A DNA stretch of 64,000 nucleotides from Branchinecta lynchi (taxonomy: Eukaryota; Arthropoda; Branchiopoda; Anostraca; Branchinectidae): assembly GCA_023053575.1 (NCBI GenBank), contig JAKZAP010000007.1, positions 10,367,008-10,431,007 on the forward strand, given 5' to 3'. Below the pieces are notes generated by a model. The model had not been told where the DNA came from. It saw nothing but the letters and a program-made list of their open reading frames with translations, and did not search any database. A program made the position numbers and the translations under genes. Shown here one piece after another: positions 9,809 to 22,059 of the stretch (position 1 is its first letter; each line of letters begins with the position of its first letter).

Positions 9809-11475
9809 GTTTTGTAATCCTTTATCATAATTTTCAGGGGTTTTGCGTTATAGATGGTCAAAGTTGTTTAGCATTTGATACGGAGTAAAAAATACATATT
9901 TTCGGAGTTGATTCTAGTGAAAAGAACTGTTGGCACGGTTGACAGAAGGGATATCGCGTTGTCCTCCGGCAGATGGCTAGACGACAATCTAGCGGTTCGC
10001 GTGTTCTGGCGACCGCCAATCTCAGTAGATACATAGAATCTGATAGGATGGCTGTGACAGTTTGAACCATGTCTCACTCCGTAAAGCTAGCGTCTAAATA
10101 TTGGCAGGCAAAAAGACGCTTTGCGACGTCCAGGCATAACCGCGGGGTATGACACGTCACGGAGCGAATTCGCCTGAATTTTATTCTCAGAAATCTATGT
10201 TCTCATTCATTGTCTATACACTCCTTGAAACTATTATCGTCAATGAGTGTAGTTGCGTTTTTGATTGCCGTTCCTGATCTCAGTTCTTCTTATTTCTCGT
10301 TTTTGCTGAAACGGAGATCGTGTCAATTCTCGGTCCTACAACACCTACGAGTGAAACGGCAAACTGTGACGCAGACGCAGTTCCCGGTACGAGTTTGCCT
10401 GTCATGAATAAATCAACTCGACGAAATTTTAAGTCCTGGAGAGTGTGTTTGGAAATGGATGATTACAACTTGTATATTTCAACTACAAGAATTGCCTTTT
10501 CACTGTCAATTTCAACTACCCTTTACTGACTTATTTAGGCGATTTTATGAGGCGATTATATTTTATTCACCTGCGTCTTGAAACGGCGAAGGCGTCAGGC
10601 GAACTGAGTTTAAAAACAGAAATTAGGCTTCAACGGCGAACTCACAGGGGAACTTACACAGGCGATCAAACACGCAACTTGTGTAAATCTGATCAGTTAC
10701 ATCTGATTAGTTGTTCTACATCCATCGTTTATGTATTTCAAATTATTTTGCCTGTAGTCGCGATTTTTTGGGGGCTCAGAGCCGAAGTTTTTGGTCTGAC
10801 GATACTTTTTCAATACCTGGCATGACGGACATTGCCAGGCATGGCGACATTCGCTCAGTATGAATCGGGCTTTTATTACTAAGTTCTCTTTCAGAGAACG
10901 CGGCTCATGGCGCTGGCATCGCACGGTATGATGTTCGGGCCGTGAGAATTAAGGAGGAAAACTAAATATTATTTAAACTCTGGCTAGGCTGGGAGGTGGA
11001 TACACTGTCACAATCGTGTCCATCCTAGCCGAAGAACTGCCGTCAAACGTAAGCGATAGTAAACGGTATCGGTAAATAGTATCGATGAACACGGCAGATG
11101 GGTTGGGCCACGGAGGGACTAGAACCTATATAAGTCATGAATTCGGGCCCCAGTTCGTAGCCCTTTTCCTTTTTTTAATCTCGTCTGAATATGGTGCTTC
11201 AGTCATTATTTAACTGAGGGCGGTGTCACTTCTCTTCGTTTTACAGTGATAAACCAGAATTACAGGCTAATCAGTCTGGTCATAGTAGTTGACCGAAATC
11301 CATCTCTGGTTAATGAAACGGTTACACCGCAGAGCTACCAACCAAATAAAAAACTCTTCTAGTTTGGTATCCGTTTACTGCGAGTCGTGAACTATTCCAC
11401 TATTCAGTTTGAGCCTAAAGAACAGTCAAGATGAGGGGAAAACAATTTTACTTGTTCTCCAAGATCCAAACAAAT
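9809..11475. other. Convergent ECI2-RPL32 intergenic region
   Basis: Untranslated regions of two convergent genes plus unique DNA. No further reading frame resembles a known protein. A TATATAA at about 11131 is not followed by anything I can identify. Confidence 0.5.
10407..10412 (+). terminator. Possible ECI2 polyadenylation signal
   Basis: AATAAA about 600 nt after the ECI2 stop codon, the first canonical hexamer I see on the plus strand. Assignment is inference; transcript 3' ends would decide. Confidence 0.25.
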
Positions 11476-11634
11476 TTACTCGTTTTCAGCAGACCTGAGT
11501 CGGGCATTGGGGTTTGTGATCTTGATGGACAACTGCTTCGCTCTTTCAACAATGGACACCCTCTTCCTTGAGGAGACAGAGTGGGCGATTTCAGCGGCGA
11601 ACTTACGGTTCTGCATCATCAGCACCTCGAGCTC
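11476..11634 (-). CDS. RPL32: 60S ribosomal protein L32 (eL32), terminal exon
   Basis: A 159-nt exon (52 codons plus TAA), read leftward from the acceptor TTTGTTTCAG. The peptide starts [20 protein letters not shown] and ends [12 protein letters not shown]. This is the conserved C-terminus of eL32 (family pattern ELEVL.M.N......EIAH.VSS...R..IVERA.QL....[12 protein letters not shown]). eL32 is a component of the large ribosomal subunit. The three coding exons give a protein of 134 residues, close to the 134-135 usual for animals, with no frameshift. Confidence 0.97.
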   Translation of the reverse strand, partial: ELEVLMMQNRKFAAEIAHSVSSRKRVSIVERAKQLSIKITNPNARLRSAENE

Positions 11635-11819
11635 CTGAAACAAACCAAAAATTACGTCAGCACCGCGACAAAGAACCTAAATACCACACTCTTAACAAAA
11701 TATGTAAAAGTCCCGCCAATTTGAGAAACTTTGATGAAAGTGAGATGACTATTCAGATACCACAATAAGTTACCACGATAACCGGCAAGGTACCATGACA
11801 ACTGCAAAGACGCCTTTAG

Positions 11820-11885
11820 ACCGTGGTGTCAGATACCACGGTAACTGCGAAAACGACATTAGACCGTGGTATCAGATACCATAGT
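11820..11885. repeat. Short tandem 'ACCGTGGTATCAGATACC' repeat
   Basis: The phrase GACCGTGGTRTCAGATACCA occurs twice (about 11819 and 11863), with related GGTACCATGACAACTGC phrases before it, in the last RPL32 intron. The unit is about 44 bp. Confidence 0.6.
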
Positions 11886-12379
11886 ATCTTCAAAACGCAA
11901 CTATGCTATGTACTCGGGCTTTTGCTGTTGTTGTGCTTTCTTTGGTTCAGTTTGCTAGCACTTGTAGCATGGTTTGCACTAAGCTGTAGCCCTCCCTGGA
12001 TAGGAACTCAAATTACCCAGGACTGCCTAGCATATAAGGTAATTAGAATCCAGCAATAAAGAGTCAATCTTTGACAAGGTTGATAGAGCTGATATCCGGC
12101 GAAATGTCCTCAAGATGCAGGAAGACCCGCAAATCATGAAAATCCCGATAAAAGGTGGTGATTTCATCAATTGTGTTTGGATTGATCGTTTATCCTCAAT
12201 TGTACATTGGGATATTGAGACAATAGGCCATTTGTCGCCAGAGTTTTGGCCTACCCCATATAATAATAATAGTTCCTTCCAGTCTTTAACATCTATATAG
12301 CGACTATACAACGACACAAATCCAAAAACAAATTTAAGGCTATCACTTCACAAGAGCTACGAGCTCATGGCACTTGTAG

Positions 12380-14400
12380 GTGTTGCAAGAAAGTAGATCA
12401 CAAATACTCCCTTCCGCCACCATAGGTTCGGACCTAACAATAGGATATCTAGCTTCACTCGTTTCCACTAGTTCTATCCGTAGACCTGACACCCCCCCCC
12501 CCAACTCCCCCTACCGTGGCAAAATTTGGTTCGGACACACAGATGGATCGTACAAAGTATTCTCTCTTACCACCTATCAAGTTTCACTCGAATCAAGACG
12601 TTTACGGGAAATACGACTGCGACTCAAATACGACTCTAGCACACAAACGTCGCATCACTGGTATCTCCTCTTACCGTCCATCGGGTTTGAATCGAACCAG
12701 AGCATATCTGCAAATTTCCTGTTCCCGCTTTATCATCCTCCTACTGTTTCCGGATCCGGTCTGGACGCCATATTACAAATCGAGGCCGCACAAACTCGGT
12801 ACTCTCCAAATTGCATCCCCTTCGTTTGGTTTTTGTGCATGTTACAAACCACTCCCAAATTCCCAAACCATGGCCGCATGTAGTTCGGACACACCTTTCG
12901 CATACCTAGGTCACCAGTTGTATCGCCCATACAGTTTCTCTCTAGTCGGACCACCCGTTCGCAGCCTACGGATCAGAGATGGGCGAATCCGGAATCGGAT
13001 TCGAATCCAGGATTCGTCCTTTTGGCCGGATTACAATTTTCTGCTGGTCAAGTTAAGTTAGTTTAATTTGTACACTAAATCAATACATAGTTGGCTAGGC
13101 TTGTCAGGCTGGATACGGACTCGGATTCCAAACCCTCAATCTTGCGAATCAGCTCAAATTTTTAGTCAACGTTTTCCCAATTTTTACACAGTGGGCTTAG
13201 GCAATAGAACTTTTTGGTCTCCACCACCACCCTCAGTGACAGATCAAGTTATCTGATTACTTTAGACATCAGTATTTTTTGTCGCCTCTGATTTTCAAAA
13301 TAAACCCTATGTACATGATTTGATTTTTGTTAAAGTCAGATTCGAATCCGGTTTCGAGTTCGGATTCGAATCCTCAGCATGAAATGGTGGATTCGGAATC
13401 AGATTCGTACCTAGCCCTGGATTTGAATCCTTTCATGATCAGACTCACCAATCTCTGCTATGGATGTCAGTAATTTCCGGATTACAGCCTTCCCTTAACT
13501 CCCCCAAAAATGATCGGATCCAGGAACGGAAGTTCTCCTAGGGCATTGTGTCCAGTCCTTATATCTATTTCGTCGGGTCACTAATATGCCTGCAAAGTTT
13601 CTTCGTCCTTAGCACCTCTGGAAGTATCCTAACTCGATATCGCCAGGATTCTGGGAAATCCCCTCCAACTCTCCCCAAAGAGCCCCGACACTGGTTCTGT
13701 CAAGAACATATCTAGGACTCAAGCTTGCTCTTCCCACCAATTTCCATCCAAATCTCGAGTTTCACGTGATTTCCGGCGACCCCTCCAACTCCCCCCCCCC
13801 CTACAAGTATCCGATCTGGTTCGGAAATGGAACGGAGTCGATAGCTCTTTCCACTTGACAGGTTTCATTCAAACCCGATCAAAAGATACGCATGCCACTA
13901 GATTCCGGATTCTCCATCCCTTCACTTCCAACATGACGGTCGGATCAGAGAAACGACAATTCTAAAGTCAGTCTATCCGGGTACCTAAGGTGCCTGCAAT
14001 CTTCTTCGTCCTAATACATCACAAAGTACCGAACTTGCGGGATCGCCGGAATCCGGCCCCCTCCAGCTCCCCAAGTGCCCAAATTCAGTTCGGTTATGTT
14101 AGCGATATATCTAGGGACTTGTGCTTGTTCTTCCCACCAAGCGTTTTCCAAGATTTCTGGTTGCCCCCTCTAACTACCGCAAAAGTCACCAAATCCAGTC
14201 CAGGTTTGAAGTGGGACCTCTGAGACATAAGAATTAGATCACCCATTCAAAAGTGATAAATGCCTCAAGATTCCGGATTCCCCCTCCCTCCACTTTCCCA
14301 CAAGTTGGATAGGGGAAGTGACTATTTCCAAGTTAATTTTTTTGGGTCCCTGATTTTGTTTCATCGTCCTTGCTTATGTGGAAGTGCCTGAACTAGCAAA
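12380..14400 (-). repeat. 'GATGAAACTTGG' repeat block, reverse orientation, interrupted by a TIR element
   Basis: On the minus strand this shows the same marker phrases as 4040-4880: TTGGTGGGAAGAGC or close variants, GGGGGAGTTGGAGGGG, CCGACCGTCATG and TTCCAGAGGTGCTAAGGACG. Units are about 400 bp and several are present. A separate palindromic element (12974-13457) sits inside it. The block lies wholly within the RPL32 intron between 11635 and 14779. It is not coding. Confidence 0.7.
12974..13457. mobile_element. MITE-like element with CAGAGATGGGCGAATCC inverted ends
   Basis: The left end reads CAGAGATGGGCGAATCCGG; the right end, reverse-complemented, reads CAGAGATTGGTGAGTCTG. Both ends continue into clusters of GATTCGAATCC. 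The reverse complement of the right end matches 28557-28620 closely, so this is a repeated element. Length is 484 bp, with no transposase. I could not establish a target-site duplication, so the superfamily is open. Confidence 0.6.
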
Positions 14401-14779
14401 ACCAGACAGTTAATGCTACATGTCACTTGGCCGAAGGGCAAGTGCCTTAATAACGAAGATTATAGGAACTACACTTCTTGTAATACTCCTTATCCTTTTT
14501 TTTTTATTCCCGACATTTCAAACTGCGTTTGATCTGCTCTGTTCACACTACAGCGTTATGATGTTGTCTAGCTGTCTTTACAACAGGGCAAGGTTATCAA
14601 TCATGTTAGTTTTTTTGTGTCTTACAGTCCCAACTATTCAATAAGAATAGTACTTGCATTGTAAGCTTGTTTCTTGCACAGATGTTGTATTTCTTTACCA
14701 AGGGTCAAACAAAACTCAAGGCATTAAAGTATCTCAACACTTCCAATCTGGAATAGTAATAACCGCTTAACACACATAC

Positions 14780-14932
14780 CTTAACGTTGTTGACCACAAC
14801 CTTTCTGAAGCCATTGGGAAGCATGTGCTTGGTGGTCTTGGCACTACCAAAACCAATGCCTGGCATAATGTACTGTCCCTTGAACTTCCTTCTGACTCTG
14901 TTGTCAATACCCTTGGGCCTCCTCCAGTTGGT
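14780..14932 (-). CDS. RPL32: 60S ribosomal protein L32 (eL32), middle coding exon
   Basis: A 153-nt exon of 51 codons, phase 0 at both ends, acceptor TTTCTTCTAG and donor GTATGT. The peptide begins [20 protein letters not shown] and ends [11 protein letters not shown]. It covers the eL32 signature ([16 protein letters not shown].. MP.IG.GS...T.HMLP.GF). The frame is intact. Confidence 0.97.
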
Positions 14933-15885
14933 CTAGAAGAAATATTATAAACATATTTAAAGCTGTAACACCTTAAACCTTAAACTGAACTTTGGAGCAA
15001 TCTAAGATATAAGATTGCTCCGACATGACAGTAACAGCTGCACAGCTACTCCTGCAGCTGTGGCTGTAACAACCTGTGTAACAATCAAACTGTCATTTAT
15101 GAAGCCTTTGACTAACAATGGGGGCTGGAAGCAAATGGGATACCCTGTTCCCTGTAAGAAAATTAATAGCTGGTGGGCAATATGATAGTTTCTTTATGGT
15201 CCAGATATCTGAAGTTATTGTGGTTAAGACATTCTTCTTTTGGAAGTAATTACAATGGCAAACAGAATAGAATTTTGCTTTTGTATCCGTCAAGAACAAG
15301 TTCATCACAGAAATTAATGAAATAAGTAAACATATTAAAGATCCGAAAGTATTTACATAATATTTGCAATTACAGCAATTTGGATGGTCAGAAAACTTGG
15401 GTGACGCTGCAATGAACGACTTCCGTTTTGTTCCCTAGGGTAACAGTGAAGTTTCTCTGAACACGAACTAGACTGGTATCTGCTAGCTTTACCAGTATTG
15501 AGACAAGTATTTTCAGCAAACAGATTGAATCAGATTTGAAGTTTCACCAATGGAAGAATTGGGTTGAAGCAGCACAAGGTTCAAAACCTTTCGTCACCAT
15601 TGTCCAACCATATACAGTAAGGCTCATAGCACAGTTAATGGTGTGAAGCATATCAGCGACACTGAAGACAAGATTTTGGAAGTTGTCTTAGTTTACGAGT
15701 TGTTCAATGCAAATAGTCAAATACCTACAACCATTACTTTCTTTTTGAATTTTGTTCGGGAAGTTTACGTACATCTTTGTAAAATGTAATATGCTTTGCT
15801 TTCCACTGGTGAACACTATAAGAACTTAAAACTACTTACTAAAGTGGCTGTCACAACAAAACTACAATAAAAATGGCAATATTAC

Positions 15886-15978
15886 CTTTAGCTTGTCATA
15901 TCTGTCGCTCTGATGACGAACAAACTTCTTTGTCCTCTTCTTGACTATCCTAGGTGTCTTAAGTGGCCGGATACCCAT
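15886..15978 (-). CDS. RPL32: 60S ribosomal protein L32 (eL32), first coding exon
   Basis: The ATG at 15978-15976 lies one base after an AG acceptor (CCAG then A then ATG), so the 5' leader is almost entirely in an upstream non-coding exon, the usual arrangement for RPL32. The 31 codons begin [19 protein letters not shown] and end at the donor GTAATA. The peptide matches the eL32 N-terminus (..RP...P.IVKKRTK.F.RHQSDRY.K). Expression of ribosomal protein genes normally depends on a 5'-TOP leader; possible leader exons are discussed separately. Confidence 0.96.
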
Positions 15979-16080
15979 TCTGGAAAAAGAAGTTCCAAGT
16001 AACAATACAGGCAAACAAAGCTAACAGAAGTTATCAACACTACAAAAAACGGAACTAAAATTTAGCTAACACTGACAGTA

Positions 16081-16400
16081 GACAACAATTCAGCCTTTCA
16101 ATCATGAGCAAGTCCTCTATCTGCATTTTCTTATTTCTTGGCAATAAGAGTTTGGGAATGTTCTACAATCCTTCAATTGCCTGAAGCTACAATTTACTAA
16201 GTTTTTTAACAAAAAGTCCTAACAATTAAATAAATTTGTCAACGAAATAGACAACAATTCAACCTTTCAATCATAAGCAATTCCTCAGTCTGCATTTCCT
16301 TATTCCCTAGTTAATAAGAGTTTGGGAATGTTCTACAAGCTGCAATTTAATAAGTTTTTCAAAAAAAAATCCAAACAATTAAATAAATTTTTAACAAAAA
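16081..16400. repeat. Two-copy tandem duplication in RPL32 intron 1
   Basis: The sequence from GACAACAATTCAGCCTTTCA at 16081 recurs at 16250 (offset 169). The second copy is slightly diverged and shorter. Both include TAAGAGTTTGGGAATGTTC and CAATTAAATAAATTT. Confidence 0.8.
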
Positions 16401-18360
16401 AAACACACACTTGCAACTCACTGCCTGTGTCTGGAATGACGAAACAGTTGGCTGTTAACTGTTTTATAAGCAATTAACAAAACAAAGGCAGTAAAACGCC
16501 TCTATTGTATTTTCAATGGATCAGAATCATATAATTTTATTGGTCGATTGTTTGATCTGAACCTACTTTAGGAAGAGTGTTACTGGTTGTTTACTTCTAC
16601 ATTTTCTATATTTTGTAAATTGTGATGAGAGATCCTCACATGGAGGTCACTACATATAAATTTCATATTTCTTTTACTTAGAAATACTAAAGATAGGGTA
16701 GCTATTAAAATGTCTCATCTTTCAATCATAAAAGTATGATTCTCATGAACTTTAGCTTTGGTTTGAGTTCAATATTACCTCTATAACTTGCTACGAAGTA
16801 TCCCAATTCTTGACTGGAAGAACACTAATTACTATGGGACAAATCACATAATTTTAGCACCTAAAAAATATTGACATCATACATCGATGATGTCAATGCA
16901 TAGTTTTTACTGAAACTGGGTGTTAGTTTTTTGGATTGGAGATAGCTGCACATGGATTATAAGAGAAAGTATGAACATGATGCTCAAGTACTAAGACCAT
17001 GCAATTTACATGTGTTGTCAGCCATGGATATTCAGTCTTTGGTATGAACAATTTTTTTAGGCAAGATCTGTCTTTTTTATACCTGAAATCAAGGTAATAT
17101 TAAAGTTCAACGGGCACATCAAACTACCCGGTCCCACTCTGTAACAACCTAGGAAAAATGCTTACCCCCTAGATCAGCAGCTTTTTCAACAGTTTCCTCT
17201 CTGTGATATTTCAAAGCGTAACTTTTTGGGCCAGTGCATACTCAATTTACTAGCTTGGACAAAGATAAAAGTGATGTTTCTTATAATACTTGGTAGATCT
17301 TTATTTTATGCATAAATCAGCTTCTATAATTCAGATTTGAATAGGTTATTTGTTTTTGAATGATTTTTGCAGCTATGTTATATTTTACAAGCTTATTGCG
17401 TAGTCTGGTACATTTTATAAAGCAAGCTAATCAAGCTTCACAATACTATTCCACAAAGAAAAACTTTTAATATGCACTTTAAGCAATGGAACTTCTGATG
17501 AAACACTAGAACAATCAGGTAAACAGCATCTGCGGCTTGACTTTGGTGACATCTCAAATATATCCTTTTATATCAAGCATTGCTGGGAGTTTTTGAATTT
17601 CCTGCCACGGTATCCCAGCTCCTAAGATTTGGATTGCCGAAATGTCAGAGAGGTAAAGACAAGGGATAACAAGAAAACAGCTGATTTTTTTAGCGCCTTC
17701 TAAAAGATGTCGGAAATGTTTATTTGTGAAGCATTCAAGACAAAGTAAAGCATTAGAAGTGTCCATTGTGCTTTAATAACAATATAAGCTAGTTAGGCCA
17801 TAGCAGTTATTAGATAGAGAATTTAATCATGAATGCAGTGGAATATTTGAAATATTTCTGGAAGTTGTTTTAAAGGAAGGGTACCTGACCTCATTCTTAC
17901 ACTACCTCAATATGTGTTAAAATGAGATGTACATGCTGTGCTTAAAGTCAACAGGCAAGGTATGATCTTTTTTTTAAAGTGTCCTTCCTGTTTTGATGCT
18001 GTTTAAAAGGGGTTTTCTGGCTATTGAATTTGCTAATACTACCTTTTTTGTCTTTTTGAAGTCAATCAAGAAAAGGTTAGAATGAACAGATCTTGTTTGA
18101 AAAGAAAAATATGTTTAAAGCAATATTTATTTATCCAACATGTAAACATTTCAATTAACTTCAATAAAGTATATTTGCTATATTTGTTGGTTCCTTTTTA
18201 AAACAGATAGATTATTCTGAAGGAAAGACTTGTCTGGAAGTTTGAAATCTTGTCTGAGATTGGACAACCCTCCTGAATATGTGCCATGTATGTACTGTCA
18301 AACCAAACACATGGAGTTTATAGCAGTTACATAAAAAAAAAAACAGAAAAATCGAAGTAA
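16401..18360. other. AT-rich unique DNA, RPL32 5' region
   Basis: No protein-coding exon recognised. On the minus strand TATAAA at 16467-16462, followed about 40 nt later by a GTGAGT donor (16421-16416), could mark a very short non-coding first exon of RPL32. This is weak evidence. Confidence 0.3.
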
Positions 18361-18364
18361 AAGT

Positions 18365-18515
18365 CAAATGGTACGTTAATTTCTATCCTTTCGCTGGGTC
18401 AATTTCTTTCTGGACGCCATCGGTTACTGTACATCTTCTTGGCAGCAGAAACACTGGAATAAGCAAACGTATCGTTTCAACAGAGAACTCGTCGTCTAAA
18501 CAACTCACATAGTGA
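18365..18515 (-). other. Candidate 5'-TOP leader exon or tiny gene
   Basis: Minus strand: a CTTTCACTAT start (18514 leftward) is followed by GTGAGTTG. Then TTATTCCAG precedes TGTTTCTGCTGCCAAGAAG and an ATG with a good context. Both ATG frames close within 16 codons (peptides MYSNRWRPERN and MASRKKLTQRKDRN), which I do not recognise. It may be the RPL32 leader, or the start of another short transcript. The CTTTC pyrimidine start and CTGCCAAG leader resemble ribosomal protein mRNAs; everything else is inference. Confidence 0.25.
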
Positions 18516-18869
18516 AAGACCTAACAGCCTAGACGATTAAACAAGATTCACAACAATAAATTGGATTATTTACTTTTAACCTGAAGCTGTAATCTTTTCT
18601 TCACCAGCGGCCAGCGGCACAGCAGTTTTTCTATGAGTGTTGCCGCCAACCAAATTGAAGTTACTAAACTCCGGAGAATTTTTTTTACTAGACTCTCTGT
18701 CGCCGGGACACGCACATTGCCCTACGACAGGCCCTACGGTATAGATAGCATATATGTACCAAATTTCAGCAATAAATTATTATCAGCAGTTTGCAAGTTT
18801 AAATCGTACCTTGAAAATAGTTAAATTTTGAGCCATACTATAAAGAAAGTATCTGTACGGAAAGCAGCG

Positions 18870-19640
18870 GAAATAATCGGACCACGAACTTGGTCATAAA
18901 TATTCATAACAAGTTTTTTTGTCGGCATGTCTTCGTAGCGCCGGCAAAAGCATACTAACATTCTTTATGGGCACTTTTGTGTACAAAAATTAGCTCTGAT
19001 ATCTAATCTAGCCAATAGAAATACTTCTGAAGTATTCCGTAGGCTCATTCCGTCCAGCCAATAGAAATACCTCTGAAGTGATCCGTCGGCCAAATTTCTC
19101 CTCAATTAGCTTCTGTCTTGCACCAAGTCCTGACAAAAGAATAGATATTTTTTTTTCTCGGCATGTTTTCGTACAAAAATCCTTTTCTCACATAGTGAAC
19201 AACTCACATAGTACAAAAATCCTTTTCTAGTCATCGTATTTTGGTTCAAAATCCAACTTGTCGGCAAAAAAATATAATTAGCATCCCGCTAAGAATGGAT
19301 TTTTGTTTCAACTTTCTAATTAAACCGATAGAAAGACGTCTGAAAAAATAAGCATTCGTCGGGTGTGAAGCGCAAATAAAACTAAAGCGACATTTCTGTC
19401 GCGAGTGAATTTCGGCACAAAAATGAGCTTTCGAACGAAACCCTGTTCTCTCAACTCTGTTCTAGTCAGCATATTCTACTTCGAAATTCAAATCGTCGGC
19501 AATATAAATAGAAGTCCTGCTTCTATATAATATTTGGCGTATAATACCAAACATTCCAACTTCTTCCATCTGATCAAAGATATAGAAATGCTTCTGAGGA
19601 AATACACCGGCACAGTTTGTCTAAAATGAGTTCTTGCCCG
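18870..19640. repeat. Degenerate tandem array with 'CCAATAGAAATACYTCTGAAGT' units
   Basis: The phrase AGCCAATAGAAATACTTCTGAAGT occurs at about 19011 and 19058, with diverged versions near 19327 and 19581. GTCGGCATGTCTTCGTA-type and ACAAAAATCCTTTTCT phrases repeat between them. No gene is seen. Confidence 0.5.
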
Positions 19641-19674
19641 CAAGCGACGCGCCAGGAAAAACATACCCACACCC

Positions 19675-20115
19675 TTTTTGGGATCCCAAAACGTAAGTGG
19701 AGGGATACCTATGACATCACAAAAGTTGTCCGTCTGTCTGTCTGTCCGTCTGTCCGTCTCTCCGTCTGTAAGCACTATAACTCTCAAACGGAATGAGATA
19801 TTTTGATGAAACTTGGTGTGAGGATCCTTTGGGTCAAGAGTAAGGTCAAGTTCGTAGATGGGCTCTGTAGCCCTACATTTAGAGGTAGGGGTGGGGGTTT
19901 AATTTAAGGGGCGATTGAAATATTTGTAAACATATAATGGGATAGTCAATTATGGGGTGAAAAGACATGCTGAACACGATGGTGAAAACCATTTTGTCAT
20001 CGGACTAGCAGTTTGCCCAGAATCTGGCCAAAACCGGAAAGTTTGTTAAAAGTAAAAGTTTTATTTGAAGTTGATTAGATGTTCGATTTAGGGGTAAGAA
20101 GACATGCTGAACCTT
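19675..20115 (+). repeat. GGATCC-box repeat, copy 4, truncated
   Basis: Intact end A (TTTTTGGGATCCCAAAACG, then CCGTCTGTCTG tracts), followed by the first two internal units. Similarity stops shortly after GACATGCTGAAC at about 20112. End B is missing. Confidence 0.85.
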
Positions 20116-20339
20116 TATGGGAACAGTATTTTCTACCAAGATTTTACCGAATCTGCTTTTTTCCGGAAAAAGTTAGCTATAACACCATACGATTTCCGGC
20201 TTTTAACGTGTTTCAAACCCCAAGAATGTCGATCCTAAAACGAAAACTAAATGATACACCGTTCTTCCAAATAGAGAATACTACAAAATGCGCCGCAGGC
20301 GCAATTTTGTTTAAAACTAACTGTAATGCATCTGTTGAG

Positions 20340-21140
20340 ATTGGTTCTTTGATGTAAATTCGTCTATTTCAATTCACATATTCGGCTTTTCGTTTGAACT
20401 TTAGCCAAAAGGCGACTTCATTTTTTACCTGTAAATAGAAGCCGATGTATCGACGAGACAGAAATTTACGGAATGTGATCTTTTTGTTCCGTGTAAAAAG
20501 AACACAATGTGCAAACAAAACTGCCGAGCATTTGATTTTTCTGTGTTTTGCTAAACTAGACTGCACAGAACTTGATTTCTTACGTGTAAAAATAACCCCT
20601 TGTGCTTGAACTGTGTGCTTGAACTTGAATGAACTTCTCGGGTGCGTCCGACAAAGTTTGCAAAATTAGATTACTTTCGTATAAGTAGAACCCGATGTGC
20701 CGACGAGTCGACCGACGCCCGACAAAAGCATAAAAAATTTATTTCTTCTGGATTCCTTCGATGTGCCGACGAGAATGCCCAGGCACGACAAAAGCATGCA
20801 GACTTCGATTCCTTCATGTTTCGCCCGACAAATTGAAGGATTTCATTTATTGCGTATATAAAGAACCCGATGTGCCGACGAGTCGACCGACACCCGACAA
20901 AAACATAAAAATGTGTTTCTTCTTGATTCCTTATGTATAAAAAGAACCAAAGGTAATACCGAGAATACCGAGGCACGACAAAAGCATGCAAAATTCGATT
21001 TCTTCAGGTCTTGCCCGACAAATATTTACAGGATTTCATTTCTTGTGTATAAAAAGAACCTAATGTGCCGACGAGTCGACCGACACCTGACAAAAGCATA
21101 CAAAATTTTATTTATTCTGTGTTTGCCGGATCTTGGTGGT
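20340..21140. repeat. 'GATGTGCCGACGAGTCGACCGAC' satellite
   Basis: Tandem units of about 65-75 bp, with a longer period of about 185-190 bp. Each has CCGACAAAAGCAT, TTCTTCTGGATTCC-like and AAAAAGAACC phrases; best preserved at 20690-21100 and more diverged to the left. Short frames in it are by-products of the repeat. Confidence 0.75.
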
Positions 21141-21299
21141 AGTAGCAAATAATCAAGAGGAATCCTTGAGGCCTGACGTGGGGAAGGTTTCCATGTGAAC
21201 AGTGGTTGGACATGGGTCAGTCGGTCCTAAGCCGATGTCCATGACGAGCGCATCTCCCTCTGGCGCAGACGTGCGAGCTCGTGGATAGGCGAAAGGGGC

Positions 21300-21370
21300 T
21301 TCGCCCGACGAAAGTACTTTCTCAAGAACTTTAGGGGGGGGAGTCCCCCCATAGTGACGCCCCTGCCTAT
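21300..21370. repeat. Mobile-element end with 'GTCCCCCC...GTGACGCCCCTGCC'
   Basis: GGGGGGGAGTCCCCCC hairpin followed by ATAGTGACGCCCCTGCC. Related ends are at about 24940-24985, 49695-49715 and 59430-59480. CAGGGGCGT termini are common in several DNA-transposon groups; I cannot assign one. Confidence 0.45.
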
Positions 21371-21987
21371 AAGCAAGAACAAATAAGAGCAAGAACTGAT
21401 GTCTCCCTATCTCTGTCACACAACCAAGCTGAGACGAGTCGACTCCCGACGCAAACGAGCGGAGGTGGATCTTACCCGGGACATCAAAAGTCGTTACCTC
21501 TACAGAGAAGGTGTAACGCAGTAAACCACTGTGAGGAAGAAAAATCGAATGGAGGCAGCAGTGATAAGCCTGTTCACACTGGGCTGGGCGGGCGCTGAAA
21601 CAGCGGTTGCCGGCTCATTGATTCAGACAAGCTTTCGGGGGTTGACAAGAAAACTCCGAAGCAATTTAAGGATATATCAAAATATACAGAAACTGCCATT
21701 TGATGCAAAGCAGATTTTACAAATGCGTCAAATTTAGTTAAAAGTACGACAAACTGTATATATATCTGTATTGAAAAACCTAAAGGCCGTATACACGTAA
21801 CGTAAGATATATGGTAACGTACATTGTATCTTTTCGGGGTCAATTCAATTAAGTGTGTCAATATCCAAAAAAAAGAGATAAATTTCATTCCAGGTATTTG
21901 CTCTCATCTGAGAATATCAGATGAAAACAGGCAGATTCTTAAAAAAAAAAGGCAGTGTTTCAGGTTTAATAGGCTCAGTGAAAGTGA

Positions 21988-22059
21988 ACAAATATTACGC
22001 AGATGGAATAGGTTTCTACTCTAACAAATATTACGCAGATGGAATAGGCTTCTACTCTG
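21988..22059. repeat. 36-bp tandem duplication
   Basis: ACAAATATTACGCAGATGGA at 21988 recurs at 22024, with two single-base differences in the unit. Confidence 0.85.

Noticed and set aside
11125..11140. TATA box of a further gene
   Set aside because: TATATAA is present but no transcript unit or RNA gene can be recognised downstream.
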